The notes beneath the pieces are model-generated. The model ran no database searches, was not told the DNA's origin, and saw only the letters and a list, made by a program, of their open reading frames with translations. Below, in pieces: positions 23,893 to 34,900 of a stretch of DNA of 64,000 nucleotides. A program made the position numbers and the translations under genes. Each line of letters opens with the position of its first letter. Positions within the stretch are counted from its first letter, which is position 1. Origin of the DNA: Anaerocolumna sedimenticola (GTDB taxonomy: Bacteria; Bacillota; Clostridia; Lachnospirales; Lachnospiraceae); the NCBI RefSeq assembly GCF_009931695.1, contig NZ_CP048000.1, positions 310,001 through 374,000 of the forward strand, given 5' to 3'.

Positions 23893-26664
23893 TCAGATGC
23901 CGAAGAACTTCAGTTCCGCTATTGCATATGGCTGATTCTTATAAACGGTCTCGGCAGAGATATATACTTCGTTTTTCTTATCCTTTTTTAAAAGAATTTT
24001 TATTCCTTGCATCTCAGTCTGTTTAAAATAAATTTTGTTTTCTTTTCCTTCGGTAAGAAAACTTCTATATATCACATGAACAGGTTTCCAGGTATCTCCA
24101 TCCAGATATTCTACTTCAATAAGCTCCGGTAAATCAAAACCTGACTTGTCATCATGAGAACTTTCGGTGACCAGGTTTATCTGCACCATATCCACGTAAT
24201 GTGTCCTTTCAAACAAAATACCGTAGAACTTTTCATCCTCTGTCCTGCTTCCGGTTGTATCCCAGTAGGCTGCTCCCGGCTTATTTTCCTGCTTCTTAAT
24301 AGGTGCATACATCTTATGGTCATTAATACTTGCAAACGGTTTGTCCTCATAATCCAAAACCAATTCTTTATGATTTGGAAACATTAGACAAAACTTCTGA
24401 AATGATACTTCTTGCACAGGATTCATATCTCCCGATTTCACATAATTTAACATACAATGAAGCATCCAAACCGCTTCCGGCTGCTCCAGATTAGGAAGGA
24501 TATTCAGACTGCTGATTAACAGGCTGCCATTCCCGCATTTAACCTCAAATAAGAGTCCCATACTGTGATTCCTGTGTATATTATCTACCATCCTGATTAT
24601 CGGTTGAATACCCGTATCATCCAGAATCACAGAACGGCTGTTCTTAAGCATATGCCACCAGGGATAGTTTGTATACTCATCCACCTGCATCTTTTCAAAC
24701 AGCTTATGTTCTGTTTCTATAAGCATTCCCATGGTGCCGTGCTGATCCCTTTTCTTAAACATAATCCAACACCAGAAATCGCTCATAAATGAGCTTTTTA
24801 CACTGACAGGAAGGCTTGACTGTGTCAGTTTTGGAAGTAAAATAAGCCTCTCGCCTTTTTCCAGCCTTTCCCTTACACTTTCATCAAACGCTGTAACAAT
24901 ACATGATCTGTCTAACTCTTTTTTATCCACTTCCGGATATATCCAAAGCTCATATTCGTTGATATAATCCGTTCCTTCAACCTGGATTTTAATTTTAAGT
25001 TTATAAGAGGCGTCTGTATCCAGGCCAGGAATAAAGTTAAGGGTTCCAATACATTCCACTTTCCCCTGCTCTACAGAACAGCTGCTTATCACTTCTTTAT
25101 AAACCGCACGCCCTGCAGCGTCTGTTACACAAATGGAAACCGGCTTTTTAAGTCCGCTTTCTCCATAATTGGCAATGACAACCTCTGCCTGTATTTTTTC
25201 TTTCTGCCTGAAAGTACGTTTCCCAATTTTTAAAAGGGGTACAATACAATTGAAAAACTGCCTGAATACGGCAGGATTGGAAAATTTCTTCGATTCACCA
25301 AACGCATCTATCATACCCACCAGGGCTGTACCCTGGCCTGAGAAATCCTGGATTCCCAGCAGGGAGATACCCGCCAGTTTATCCGACCGGAGCGCTGCCT
25401 CAATCTCTTCTCTGTAACAAAGCCTGGACAGCTGACCCGTCGCTTCCTGAAATTTGGAATCATAACCAGCCATACCATGACGATCTAAATCCTCCTTAAA
25501 AGTACGAAGATTTTCCGGCTGCAGATTCCCGGTATATTTTTTAATTTCATTATAATCAGGGTAGACCTGAAACTGTCCCACTTCAAAACTGATTACAGGG
25601 ATGGGAATATCTTTTAACACTTCATTGTAATCTGACAGAGTATTCGGAGGAGCATCGTTGATAAACCCATGATTTCCTGCATAAGCGCCACGCCATTTAT
25701 CCTTATAATTGGCTTGTGCCATTACAAAATCACACTCAGGGTTGACTCCTTTTTCACCGTACCATACGTTGGAGCCTTCTGCATACAGCCTGTCAGGAGC
25801 AATCTGCCTCATATAACGGCATAATTCACTCATCCGCTCTCTTTTATGGCTTCTCAGTTCATTTCCCCAGGTCAAAGCCACATAGGAGGGATGATTTCCA
25901 TATGCCTTATCTATACTTTTTGCCTCTCTGGTATAATACCGATAATCTTCATCCGTATCAAAGGTTTCAAATGTCCACTCGCACAGCTCCGGCTGCATAT
26001 ATATTCCCAGCCTGTCTGCTACACGAAATGCGGCATCCGGAGGACACCAGGAATGAAATCTCACATAGTTGATGCCATAACTCTTGTAAGTAGTGAATAA
26101 CTTTTCCCATTCTTCCTCTTCCATTGGAGCATACCCCGTTTTGGGAAAAACGGCACAGTTTGCCTCACTTCTAACAAATATCACTTTGCCATTTATCATA
26201 AAATGCCTGGAATCAGGGGATACCTGGAATTTCCGCATGCCGAAATCCACTTTTCTCTCCTGGCTTCCAAACTTCGTACGAAGTGATAAATTAAGTTCAT
26301 ACCTATCCGGTTTAAATTCATCCCAGGTAAGATATTCATTTCCCAACTCATATTCAAGTAGAACTTTTGTTTTTCCCGGAGGAATTACCCTATGTACTTC
26401 CTTTTTAACACCTCCGGTAACGGATATCTCCCAGCAAACCGACTGCAGAATACCGGTATTCTGCAGCATATCTGCATAAATAAGAATACCTTTCTTATCA
26501 AAATCCGGATAAATCCGAATTGTATCCATTGCAATCACCGGAAGAACCCGAATGCCTATCATTCCAACAATACCATTCCAATTGGTCTGGGTATGAGCTG
26601 TTGCCATATGGGAACCAATAACAGGCTGGGCAGGCATATGTTCAAAGCAGTTTTCTACTTCCAC
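23893..26664 (-). CDS. Large GH2-family enzyme, main part (frameshifted from its N-terminus)
   Basis: 923 residues lacking the start of the jelly roll, which is in the ORF at 26667-27056. Seen: end of the sugar-binding domain (HMATAHTQTNWNGIVG), Ig-like domain, barrel with acid/base Glu in LTWGNELRS and candidate nucleophile Glu in VISFEVGQF, then about 350 residues of extra C-terminal domains, including a discoidin-like sandwich near the end (VEYLDGDTWKPV ... VYISAETVYKNQPYA split). The ATG has no ribosome site. One A added to the AA near 26670 links the frames as GT-N-R-ITVEVEN. Likely one protein of about 1055 residues. Confidence 0.82.
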   Translation of the reverse strand: MEVENCFEHMPAQPVIGSHMATAHTQTNWNGIVGMIGIRVLPVIAMDTIRIYPDFDKKGILIYADMLQNTGILQSVCWEISVTGGVKKEVHRVIPPGKTKVLLEYELGNEYLTWDEFKPDRYELNLSLRTKFGSQERKVDFGMRKFQVSPDSRHFMINGKVIFVRSEANCAVFPKTGYAPMEEEEWEKLFTTYKSYGINYVRFHSWCPPDAAFRVADRLGIYMQPELCEWTFETFDTDEDYRYYTREAKSIDKAYGNHPSYVALTWGNELRSHKRERMSELCRYMRQIAPDRLYAEGSNVWYGEKGVNPECDFVMAQANYKDKWRGAYAGNHGFINDAPPNTLSDYNEVLKDIPIPVISFEVGQFQVYPDYNEIKKYTGNLQPENLRTFKEDLDRHGMAGYDSKFQEATGQLSRLCYREEIEAALRSDKLAGISLLGIQDFSGQGTALVGMIDAFGESKKFSNPAVFRQFFNCIVPLLKIGKRTFRQKEKIQAEVVIANYGESGLKKPVSICVTDAAGRAVYKEVISSCSVEQGKVECIGTLNFIPGLDTDASYKLKIKIQVEGTDYINEYELWIYPEVDKKELDRSCIVTAFDESVRERLEKGERLILLPKLTQSSLPVSVKSSFMSDFWCWIMFKKRDQHGTMGMLIETEHKLFEKMQVDEYTNYPWWHMLKNSRSVILDDTGIQPIIRMVDNIHRNHSMGLLFEVKCGNGSLLISSLNILPNLEQPEAVWMLHCMLNYVKSGDMNPVQEVSFQKFCLMFPNHKELVLDYEDKPFASINDHKMYAPIKKQENKPGAAYWDTTGSRTEDEKFYGILFERTHYVDMVQINLVTESSHDDKSGFDLPELIEVEYLDGDTWKPVHVIYRSFLTEGKENKIYFKQTEMQGIKILLKKDKKNEVYISAETVYKNQPYAIAELKFFGI

Positions 26665-26666
26665 CG

Positions 26667-27056
26667 TTATTCTGTTGTTCCTTGTTTCACTGTCTGTGTT
26701 ATATCGAATATCTGGGGTGCCGTCAATCTGTCATCCTGGCCAACGAACCTGTGATTCACCCAGACTTTTGCAGCTCTTGTTCTTTCCATGGAAAACAGCA
26801 CGGTTTCGCCTTCTTGATAGTCTATTTCAAAGTCGCGCTCATATACCGCATATCCCTCATAGTGATATTCCGGTGTCAGATACATGGTTTCTCCTGGTTT
26901 ACTTTTTTCTACTCCTTCGATATCTTTTCCCTGTTCATCCAGTGAGCCGGGAAGCTGTACCCTTTGATTCATCACGGCTTCTTCCTTTTTCCCAAGTCCC
27001 AGGTTCCACGAGCCTTCCAGATTAATGTAACGTTCCTGATACAATGTTTCTGACAA
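26667..27056 (-). CDS. Large GH2-family enzyme, N-terminal part (frameshifted)
   Basis: N-terminal jelly-roll segment of the enzyme continued at 23893-26664: NLEGSWNLGLG, VQLPGSLDEQG, YAVYERDFEID, KVWVNHRFVGQ and APQIFDIT, then a stop just after GTTE. The open frame extends to 27089, but the only ribosome site (GGAGG at 27065-27069) lies 8 bases before a TTG at 27056, so I prefer that start; an ATG at 27071 overlaps the site. The break is at the normal junction to ITVEVEN, and a one-base insertion restores it. Confidence 0.78.
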   Translation of the reverse strand: MSETLYQERYINLEGSWNLGLGKKEEAVMNQRVQLPGSLDEQGKDIEGVEKSKPGETMYLTPEYHYEGYAVYERDFEIDYQEGETVLFSMERTRAAKVWVNHRFVGQDDRLTAPQIFDITQTVKQGTTE

Positions 27057-27163
27057 TTTCTTTTCCTCCATATTCTTATAATTGGTCAATGACTATCTAA
27101 CAGTCGGTCAATGACCTTTACGGCTTCCCTTAAAAGGTCAGCGCCCATTCGAATACTTTTATA

Positions 27164-27182
27164 TTAACCTTACAAGTAAGTC
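27164..27182 (+). repeat. Dispersed 19-bp repeat, copy 1
   Basis: TTAACCTTACAAGTAAGTC; its exact complement is at 60556-60574, and a partial version (AACCTTACAA) is at about 11567. Here it lies between the permease and GH2 genes, next to a hairpin with AGCGGA/TCCGCT arms (27207-27228). Confidence 0.6.
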
Positions 27183-27241
27183 TCTCCCTTACAAAGCAAG
27201 TAGCACAGCGGACCTAAAAATATCCGCTTTGACTCATAATA

Positions 27242-28069
27242 TCATCCTTTCACAGCTCCTGCTGCAATACCCTTGATAAAAGTTTTGGAACATAAACTGA
27301 ATATTACAATCATAGGGAGTACGGACAGCCCCAGTGCGCACATGATTGCTCCATAATCACTTCGGAACTGATTGGACAGGTTGGATACCATAAGGGGAAT
27401 GGTAAACATCTCCTGTTTATTAACGAGAATTAATGGCAGTATGTAGTTATTCCAGGACCATAAGAATACCAGGGTAGCCAGTGTCAGAAATCCGGGTTTA
27501 ATACAGGGTACCACAATCTTAAAGAAGAGGCCGGCCTCCGAACAACCGTCCAGACGTCCGGATTCCAGTAACTCCGTTGGCACAGAGTCTTTAATAAACT
27601 GTGTCATGAGAAAAGCTCCCAGAGGATGAGCGGTCCATGTAAAAATCAGCGGAAACAGAGTATTATTAAGTCCTAACGTCCTCATTTCCAGCATATAGCC
27701 AATCATGGCAATCTGGCCGGGAATCATCATAATAGCCAATATAAACGTAAAAATTGCATTTCTCCCCCTGAAACGGTATTTGGCAAGTGCAAATCCAATC
27801 ATGGAGGAAACGAAAACACTTAAAATAACAGATACCACGGACACAAAAATAGAATTAAAATAAGCTCTGAAGTAGTGATTTGCAAACACTGTTTTCAGAT
27901 TTTCCATGAGGTAATCTCCAGGCAGAATAGGCAGGCCTTTGAAAATATCCTCACTGTAGTATGTACCCATGATAAATACAATGTACAAAGGAAAGAACAT
28001 AACCAAAGTCATCAGTATCAAAAGCACCTGTTTTAATACGCCGTAAAACACTCTTTTACTCTTATTCAT
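27242..28069 (-). CDS. Carbohydrate ABC permease, MalG/CUT1 type
   Basis: About 275 residues from the ATG at 28069, which overlaps the stop of the upstream permease (coupled translation) and has GGAAGGGG upstream. Six hydrophobic segments. EAA loop LLESGRLDGCSEAGLFFK with a cysteine in the usual Ala/Thr position, and tail KGIAAGAVKG. It forms importer 2 with the product of 28062-28994. Confidence 0.92.
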   Translation of the reverse strand: MNKSKRVFYGVLKQVLLILMTLVMFFPLYIVFIMGTYYSEDIFKGLPILPGDYLMENLKTVFANHYFRAYFNSIFVSVVSVILSVFVSSMIGFALAKYRFRGRNAIFTFILAIMMIPGQIAMIGYMLEMRTLGLNNTLFPLIFTWTAHPLGAFLMTQFIKDSVPTELLESGRLDGCSEAGLFFKIVVPCIKPGFLTLATLVFLWSWNNYILPLILVNKQEMFTIPLMVSNLSNQFRSDYGAIMCALGLSVLPMIVIFSLCSKTFIKGIAAGAVKG

Positions 28070-28994
28070 CGTCACTGCCCCTTCCTTTTGTAATTTTAAA
28101 TCCAATAATTGAGAATAAAATAATGAATACAAAGAGGGAATATGCGATTGCAGAACCATATCCCAGCCTGGAATCCATGTTGAATGCATCATTATAGAAT
28201 TTCCACACCGTAGTTAATACGGTGTTTCCGGGACCGCCGGTCTGACCATTTCCGATAGTTGCCCATCCGCTGAATAAAAGTTTGGGTTCTTCAAACATCT
28301 GCAAACCACCGATTATTGAAGTAACAATAAGAAATATGGTAGTGTTCTTCAGCATTGGAACTGTAATCCTGGTAAACATGTTAAATCTGGTGGCACCGTC
28401 CACTGCCGCAGCTTCATACACTTCCGGGGACATGGAAGTCATAGCTGCCAGATAAATAGTCATATAATATCCCAGGTAACGCCATACTACCATAATTACC
28501 ACAATAACCTTGGATGCGACTTCGCTTTGAAGCCAGTAAAATGGTTCATTTAAAACCCCCGCACCTACCAAAATCTTGTTGATATAACCGGATTGCCAGT
28601 CAAATAAGTACGAGAAAATAAAGCCGATTGCAACGGGTGTTGTAATATACGGAAAGAAGTTAACTGTCTGATAAAAACGTTTTCCCCTGCCGGTATCAAA
28701 CAACAGATATGCCACCATCATTCCCAAAAATACCGTAATGGGAGTAGAAAATGCCATTAGGATAACCGTATTCACTAGAGACTTAAGAAACAAAGGGTCT
28801 TTGGTAAATAGGGTAATGTAATTCTGTAATCCCACAAACATCTTGGTTTTCACGCCATTCCAGTCAAAGAAACTTAGTTGGAAAGAATATAACATAGGAA
28901 ATAAATTGAATAAGAAATATGCCCCCAAAAATGGCAGGCAGAAGATATAGGGCCATTGATTGCCTTTTTGCATCCTTTTATTTTTACCGTTCAT
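28062..28994 (-). CDS. Carbohydrate ABC permease, MalF/UgpA type
   Basis: 310 residues with an N-terminal basic stretch and six hydrophobic segments. EAA loop VYEAAAVDGATRFNMF near 195 and the late GGPGNTVLTTVW segment are typical of CUT1 subunits. AGGAGG precedes the ATG. The gene follows the binding-protein gene after two hairpins in the 116-base gap. Confidence 0.92.
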   Translation of the reverse strand: MNGKNKRMQKGNQWPYIFCLPFLGAYFLFNLFPMLYSFQLSFFDWNGVKTKMFVGLQNYITLFTKDPLFLKSLVNTVILMAFSTPITVFLGMMVAYLLFDTGRGKRFYQTVNFFPYITTPVAIGFIFSYLFDWQSGYINKILVGAGVLNEPFYWLQSEVASKVIVVIMVVWRYLGYYMTIYLAAMTSMSPEVYEAAAVDGATRFNMFTRITVPMLKNTTIFLIVTSIIGGLQMFEEPKLLFSGWATIGNGQTGGPGNTVLTTVWKFYNDAFNMDSRLGYGSAIAYSLFVFIILFSIIGFKITKGRGSDDE

Positions 28995-29024
28995 GTTTGA
29001 ATTCCTCCTGTTCTTATTTTATCT

Positions 29025-29092
29025 ACAGGAAGTATGATACCACTTCCTGTAAATGGAAAGAAAGATGGCTGCCACACCCCTCATCGGCAGCC
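29025..29092 (-). terminator. Two intercistronic hairpins between binding protein and permease genes
   Basis: GGCTGCC/GGCAGCC (29067-29073, 29086-29092) and ACAGGAAGT/ACTTCCTGT (29025-29033, 29042-29050). Neither has a strong U tract on the minus strand, so they probably attenuate transcription or protect the binding-protein mRNA, not stop all read-through. Confidence 0.55.
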
Positions 29093-29110
29093 TTTTATGT
29101 TTACTCCATG

Positions 29111-30484
29111 CTATTTCAGAGTTGCAGAAGGAATCAGAGTCTGTGTCTCTGTTTTCAGTAATTCTAATGCTTCGTCCACACTCATAGACGGATTACTTGC
29201 CATCTGTGATGTAACGGAAGTCATTGCCGATTTTACGAAAGATTCATTTTTAGTCTGAACTTGTCCTACCGTATTGATTGCAATATCGTTGATGAAGTAA
29301 TCTGCCAGATTCTGTCCGCCAAAGAAATCATCATACTGACCCTTTTCCGTAAAGAAATCATCATACTGACCCTTTTCCGTAAAGAAATAAGAATTTTTAT
29401 CTTCATAAGGTGCTTTGAAACCTGTCATAAAACCAAACTGCCGAAATGCTTCCTTTACACCTTCGCCGTCACAATAAACATCCTTTACATAATCCCATGC
29501 TGCTTCTTTATGCTTACTTCCTGAATAAATACTTACAGAGGTACCTCCACAGGTAAATCCGTCTCCGGGAGCTTTTGTCAGACCCCAGTTACCGGAACCA
29601 TCCGGATCATTCGTTGCAATACTCCATTTACAACTCCACGGTGCACATGGATAGAATATAAATTTGCCTTCCGCAAATCCGGAATTCAGTGCAGGAGTAC
29701 TTCTTTCCTGATTTCCTAAAACACCTGCCTGATTAAACTTAGCAGCAATCTCCAGTACATCTTTGTAACGTCCGGTTAAATCAATATTATCACCGTCAAT
29801 ATAATCTTTTACATTCTGTCCTAATAAAATATCGATCAGCAGTACGGAAATACCCGGTAATGCAGTTACACTGCCGCCGCTTTTTTCTTTTACCTGTTTG
29901 CTGACGGTAAGCATTTTATCCCAATCTGAAATCATTTCGGCAAGTTCGTCAGGGTCATCTGTCCCAAGATATTCCTTTGCCAGGTCACGTCGGTATGCAA
30001 ATCCGCTTGGGCAGATCTGCTGTTCCACACCGTATAATTCTCCATTCGGACCAGACTCCAGTTTTGCGGCAAAATCAAACATATCATCCGGATTCACATT
30101 ATAAGGGGCCTGTGATAAATCTTCTGTAATACCAAGATCAAATACTTTTCCTCGGTATCCCATCTCTCCTAATATAATGTCCGGAACTCCGCTTCCGGAT
30201 GCCAGGGCACTCTGCAGTTTCTGCATATAGTCCGGTGTCCCCACTACCAGGGTATCAAATTTAATATTAGGATGTTTCTCATGATACCATTCTGTCATAT
30301 GTGACAGGTGGGCTTCATCCCAATCCCAGATAGTCAGAGTAATTTCCTCATCGCCGGTCTTTTCTGAAACTGCATCAGATGCACTATTTTCTACTGCGGT
30401 TGAATTACCCTTACTGCTGCAGGCACTTAGAGAAGGCACAACCATTATAATTACTAAAAGCATAGCTATAATTTTTTGTTTCAT
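29111..30484 (-). CDS. Extracellular sugar-binding lipoprotein of ABC importer 2
   Basis: 457 residues: signal peptide with lipobox LSAC (Cys 22), Ser/Asn/Thr-rich linker, then a family 1-type binding fold (EITLTIWDWDEAHL; IKFDTLVVGTPDYM; KLQSALASG). GAAAGGAG precedes the ATG. Near residue 375 the nine-residue unit FFTEKGQYD occurs twice in a row, encoded by an exact 27-base tandem duplication (about 29321-29374). This lengthens a surface loop without breaking the frame. Confidence 0.92.
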   Translation of the reverse strand: MKQKIIAMLLVIIMVVPSLSACSSKGNSTAVENSASDAVSEKTGDEEITLTIWDWDEAHLSHMTEWYHEKHPNIKFDTLVVGTPDYMQKLQSALASGSGVPDIILGEMGYRGKVFDLGITEDLSQAPYNVNPDDMFDFAAKLESGPNGELYGVEQQICPSGFAYRRDLAKEYLGTDDPDELAEMISDWDKMLTVSKQVKEKSGGSVTALPGISVLLIDILLGQNVKDYIDGDNIDLTGRYKDVLEIAAKFNQAGVLGNQERSTPALNSGFAEGKFIFYPCAPWSCKWSIATNDPDGSGNWGLTKAPGDGFTCGGTSVSIYSGSKHKEAAWDYVKDVYCDGEGVKEAFRQFGFMTGFKAPYEDKNSYFFTEKGQYDDFFTEKGQYDDFFGGQNLADYFINDIAINTVGQVQTKNESFVKSAMTSVTSQMASNPSMSVDEALELLKTETQTLIPSATLK

Positions 30485-30745
30485 AAAATTTCTCCTTTCA
30501 ATTTATCAAACTTTAATTTTTCATTTTTTGATTATTAGAAAACCAAGGGCTTTGTTTTCTTCACTGGTAAATATCCGTGCAATTTCTAACCAGTAACTGA
30601 AAAAATAAAATACTGTATGTACATTGTAGCATATATGCACATAAGTAAAATGTTTGATTCTTTAAATTGATGGACTATTTTACTATTTTTTTAATTACCT
30701 TTGCCATTTTATTGTACTTTTTATATAAGAAAGTAAAAAAAATAA

Positions 30746-30779
30746 ACCGCCTGTTGGAATAAAAACTCCAGCAGGCGGT
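30746..30779 (-). terminator. Terminator of the AraC gene
   Basis: ACCGCCTGTTGGA and TCCAGCAGGCGGT arms (13 bases, one G-U), loop of 8, then TTTATTTTTTTT on the minus strand. It insulates the AraC gene from the ABC operon that follows. Confidence 0.88.
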
Positions 30780-30783
30780 ATGC

Positions 30784-31632
30784 TTATTCTTTATAATAAA
30801 AATAATCACTGTTTTTATATTCTCTTGGGGAAATCCCCACCACTTTTTTAAATATACGGGAAAAGTAATATTGGTCATTATATCCAAGCTTCTGCGCCAC
30901 TTCATAGATATACATATCTGTTGATCGAAACAGCTTGCAGGCTTCCTTCATTTTCAGATTGATGAAAAAGTCCATAGGAGCATGTTGGGTATATCTCTGA
31001 AAGATTGCATTCAGGTAACTTTTTGACAATTCAAACTCCGCTGAAATCTGCTCTAATGTTAGATTTTCCTGTAAATGCTTATACATATACCTTACAATAA
31101 TTGTCACATATTTATTCTGTTCCAGGGTGGTATTATGTTTTTCCCTGTCATATGCCTCGGCTAATATCAGAGCCAGTACCTGGGATATGTAGATGAAATT
31201 CCCCAGATTATAATTTCTTTCCAATACACTGAATAATAGCTCAAACAAAAACAGCATACGGTTGGTTGAATTTTTGGAAATAAACTGTACAACGTGAGAT
31301 TCTTCCAATGGAAAATATATGGTGTCCTCTCCTTTGATATGTACCCATAGAATACTCCATGGATTATCTTCACAGGCATAATAACTGTGCTTCTGGAATC
31401 TGGGGATACAAAAAGCTTCATTTTCATGAATTATATATTGTTTTTTGTTAACGTTAATAATGCCGCTTCCTTCTGTACAGTATATAAATATGTACTCCTC
31501 AATCCCATCCTTTCTTTCCCTGTAATGATGTTTTGCACACGGGAAAAATCCAACATCCGTTAAATACAGCCTCCTTACCTGAGGATGCTTCACATAATCC
31601 TGAAACACTTCGGTAGGCAGGACAATCATCCT
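30784..31632 (-). CDS. AraC-family transcriptional regulator
   Basis: About 282 residues from the ATG at 31632 (GGGAG 6 bases upstream). The longer open frame to 31713 would begin inside the promoter -35, so it is unlikely. N-terminal cupin-type sensor domain (YIFIYCTEGSGIINV, YIIHENEAFCIPRFQKHSYYA split) and two C-terminal helix-turn-helix motifs (TLEQISAEFELSKSYLNAIF near 195-215; IYEVAQKLGYNDQYYFSRIF near 250). Same strand and directly upstream of importer 2 and its GH2 enzymes, its likely targets. Confidence 0.9.
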   Translation of the reverse strand, partial: RMIVLPTEVFQDYVKHPQVRRLYLTDVGFFPCAKHHYRERKDGIEEYIFIYCTEGSGIINVNKKQYIIHENEAFCIPRFQKHSYYACEDNPWSILWVHIKGEDTIYFPLEESHVVQFISKNSTNRMLFLFELLFSVLERNYNLGNFIYISQVLALILAEAYDREKHNTTLEQNKYVTIIVRYMYKHLQENLTLEQISAEFELSKSYLNAIFQRYTQHAPMDFFINLKMKEACKLFRSTDMYIYEVAQKLGYNDQYYFSRIFKKVVGISPREYKNSDYFYYKE

Positions 31633-31683
31633 CTCTCCCTTAAATCCATCCATTTTTTTATCATCAAATATACTCATAATCGT

Positions 31684-31712
31684 AATATAGCATATTAATG
31701 TAATATTGTCCA
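31684..31712 (-). promoter_or_regulatory. Promoter of the AraC gene
   Basis: TGGACA (31707-31712), 17-base spacer, TATATT (31684-31689) on the minus strand. The position decides the gene start, because it overlaps the first codons of the longer open frame. Confidence 0.65.
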
Positions 31713-31805
31713 TTAATAATCACGATATGTCATTTTATACAGCTCTTCATCTGTGCTAGAATAAATTTAAATATCCGTGTACCTTGCAATAACTTATTAC
31801 AAAAT

Positions 31806-31952
31806 TTGTAATCGCGAAACAATATAATTTTTCGAATATCCATAGAATTGATACTTGTTTCTAGCTTCAGTTACCCTCTGGGCAAGATTCAGCGCAAAAT
31901 TCGTATCAATTGCATGGTATAAATACATTCGTTGAGTTTCACAATTGCTTAT
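31806..31952 (+). mobile_element. MITE-like element, copy 1
   Basis: A 147-bp imperfect palindrome whose right end complements to ATAAGCAATTGTGAAACTC, with a central AGCTTCAGTTACCCTCTGGG-type core shared with copy 2 (60721-60870, inverted). ATTACAAAAT is directly repeated at both borders (31796-31805, 31953-31962). No transposase. The right border lies 22 bases before the DUF5107 start codon, so the element forms most of that gene's 5' region. Confidence 0.75.
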
Positions 31953-31983
31953 ATTACAAAATATGAAAAAGGAGATTGTACAT

Positions 31984-34900
31984 ATGGAAATAACAGCACA
32001 GGTTAAAATATGGGAAGAACCACTAATGATTCCAACCTACAAAGTATATCCACCTGAAAAAAGTCCATTATTTATTGAAAAAAGAGCTTATCAGGGCAGC
32101 ACCGGAAAGGTATACCCTTATCCGATCACAGAAAAAATTTCCGATATCAAAGAGGATGTGGTATATCAGGCGGTCTTTCTTGAAAATGAATATCTGAAAG
32201 TCATGATTTTACCGGAACTGGGAGGTCGGATCCAGCGGGCTTATGACAAAACCAATGGGTACGATTTTGTCTATTATAATCATGTCATTAAACCTGCACT
32301 GGTCGGCCTTGTCGGACCATGGATTTCAGGAGGTATTGAATTCAACTGGCCTCAGCATCACCGTCCGTCTACCTATTCTCCAATAGACTATTCCCTTTCC
32401 GAGAACCCGGATGGTTCCTGCACAGTCTATCTGAGTGAAATCGATAAAATGTACGGTACAAAAGGTATGGCTTCCATCAGCCTGTATCCCGGTAAAGCTT
32501 ACATTGAAATCAAAGGGCAGCTTTACAACAACACAGACCTGCCGCAAACATTTCTGTGGTGGGCAAATCCAGCGGTACCCGTAAATGATAATACCTACTC
32601 CGTATTCCCTCCGGATGTAAATGCAGTAATGGACCATGGAAAACGGGCAGTCTCTACTTTTCCCATTGCTACAGGAGAATATTATAAATGTGACTATTCC
32701 GCAGGAGTAGATATTTCCCGTTATAAAAATGTTAAAGTACCTACTTCTTATATGGCAGCTCACTCTGATTATGATTTCATCGGAAATTATGATGAAAAAG
32801 TAGAAGCAGGACTTCTCCATGTAGCAGATCACCATATATCTCCCGGTAAGAAACAGTGGACCTGGGGGAATGGTGATTTCGGCCGTACCTGGGACCGAAA
32901 CCTGACAGACACAGACGGACCATACATAGAATTAATGACCGGAGTCTATACAGATAACCAGCCTGATTTTTCATGGTTGAAACCACATGAGGAGAAGACC
33001 TTTATACAGTACTTTATGCCATACAAAGGTGTTGGCAGGGTAGGAAATGCTACAAAGGATGCCATGCTTGGTATCTCAGCAGATGAAAAGGGCAACACTG
33101 TTCTGAAAGTTTATGCCACCGGTGTCTTTACGGGGGTTGCCATCCGTGTGCTGGAAAATGATTCTATTCTTTATGAAAGGAAAACTGATTTATCACCGGA
33201 AAATTATTTTGAGGCCGTTTTGCCTGCTCCTATACACTTAACTGATTGCAAAGTAATCGTTTCCTGGAAGGAAAAAATACTGGTGGAATATTCTGTTTAT
33301 AAAGAAGAATTGAAACCGATACCGGAGCCGGCTGAAGTGATGAAAGCACCGCAGGATATCAAATCACTGGAAGAATTATATCTGGCGGCCACACACCTGG
33401 AACAATACCGGCATGCCACATATGAACCGGCGGACTACTATCTGGAAGGCCTTAAAAGGGATGCTTCGGATATCCGTCTAAACAATGGTTACGGCCTGCT
33501 TCTCTTCAGAAGAGGGTGTATAAAAGAAAGTATTCCTTATTTCCAGGCGGCTGTTAACAAACAGATCTGGAAAAATCCGAATCCCTATTCCGGTGAATGT
33601 TATTTTAACCTGGGGCTTGCACTGGAAGCGAACGGCCAGGATGACAAAGCTTACGATTCATTTTACAAATCCACCTGGAGTGCGGAGACACAGAGCAGCG
33701 GATTCTACTGGCTTTCCTGCCTCGCTTCCCGGAAAGGTGAATATGAAAAAGCCCTGGAATTTGCCGATAAATCCATGATTCGCAACTGGCACAATATGAA
33801 AGCCCGTACTATAAAAACTGCTCTATTGCGTAAGCTGGGACGGACAGATACCAAAGTTCTGGACGAAAGCCTCGCCATAGACCCGCTGTACATGGGCTGC
33901 CTGTACGAGAAAGCTGTATTAAGCAATAATCTGAAACCCTGGCTAGATAAAATGCGTGCAAATGCTCACAACTTTCTGGAATTGTCATTGGATTATATGA
34001 AAGCCGGACTATATAAAGATGCACTGAATATTCTGCAAAGCTGTACCGACACCAATCCGTTATGCCAGTATTATCAGGGGTTTATTTATCATCTGGCCGG
34101 TGACGAAACTGCCGCTGTAAAATGCTGTCAGATTGCAGAAACCTGCCCGCCCGATTATTGTTTTCCAAATAAAGTGGAGGAAATCCGAATATTGGAGTAT
34201 GCCATCTGTGTACTGGAACATGCACCTATGGCCCATTATTATCTGGGCAATCTGCTTTATGATAAAAAACAATATGAGAAAGCTACCAGTCATTGGGAAA
34301 TCTCCGTTTTGCAAAAAGAAAATCTGGCTGTGGCATACAGAAATCTTTCCGTTTCTTATTGCAATAAACAAAGCAATTTAGAGAAAGCTATGGAATCCAT
34401 GAAAAAGGCCTGTGAACTGGATGATGCCAATCCACGTTTCTGGCTGGAATACGATCAGCTGTCCGCCAAAATGAATGTTTCCAGTGAAGAACGCCTCCAT
34501 GTGATGGAATCCCATAGGAAAAGTTTAGAAGCCCGCGATGACCTGTACCTGCGTTATATTACACTCTTAAACTGTACAGGACGCTTCGAAGAAGCTTACT
34601 TTGCCCTTCGCTCCCACCAGTTCCACCCGTGGGAAGGCGGCGAGGGCAAAGTAAGTGCCCAGTATAGGTATACTTTGATTCATATGGCTATCCTGAAGCT
34701 GGATAAGGGTAAACCGGAAGAAGCATTACCGCTGCTTACAGATACTCTCACATATCCTATAAATCTGGGAGAAGGCAAGCTTCCCAATGTACCGGATAAT
34801 GAAACACATTACTATATCGGATTAGCTTACCGTATGATGGGAAATAATGAAAAGGCTAAACAATATTTTGAACTGGCCACCACCGGCTCAAATGAACCCG

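Noticed and set aside
31713..31713. Upstream ATG as start of the AraC gene
   Set aside because: It lies at the -35 of a good promoter; the ATG at 31632 has a ribosome site.
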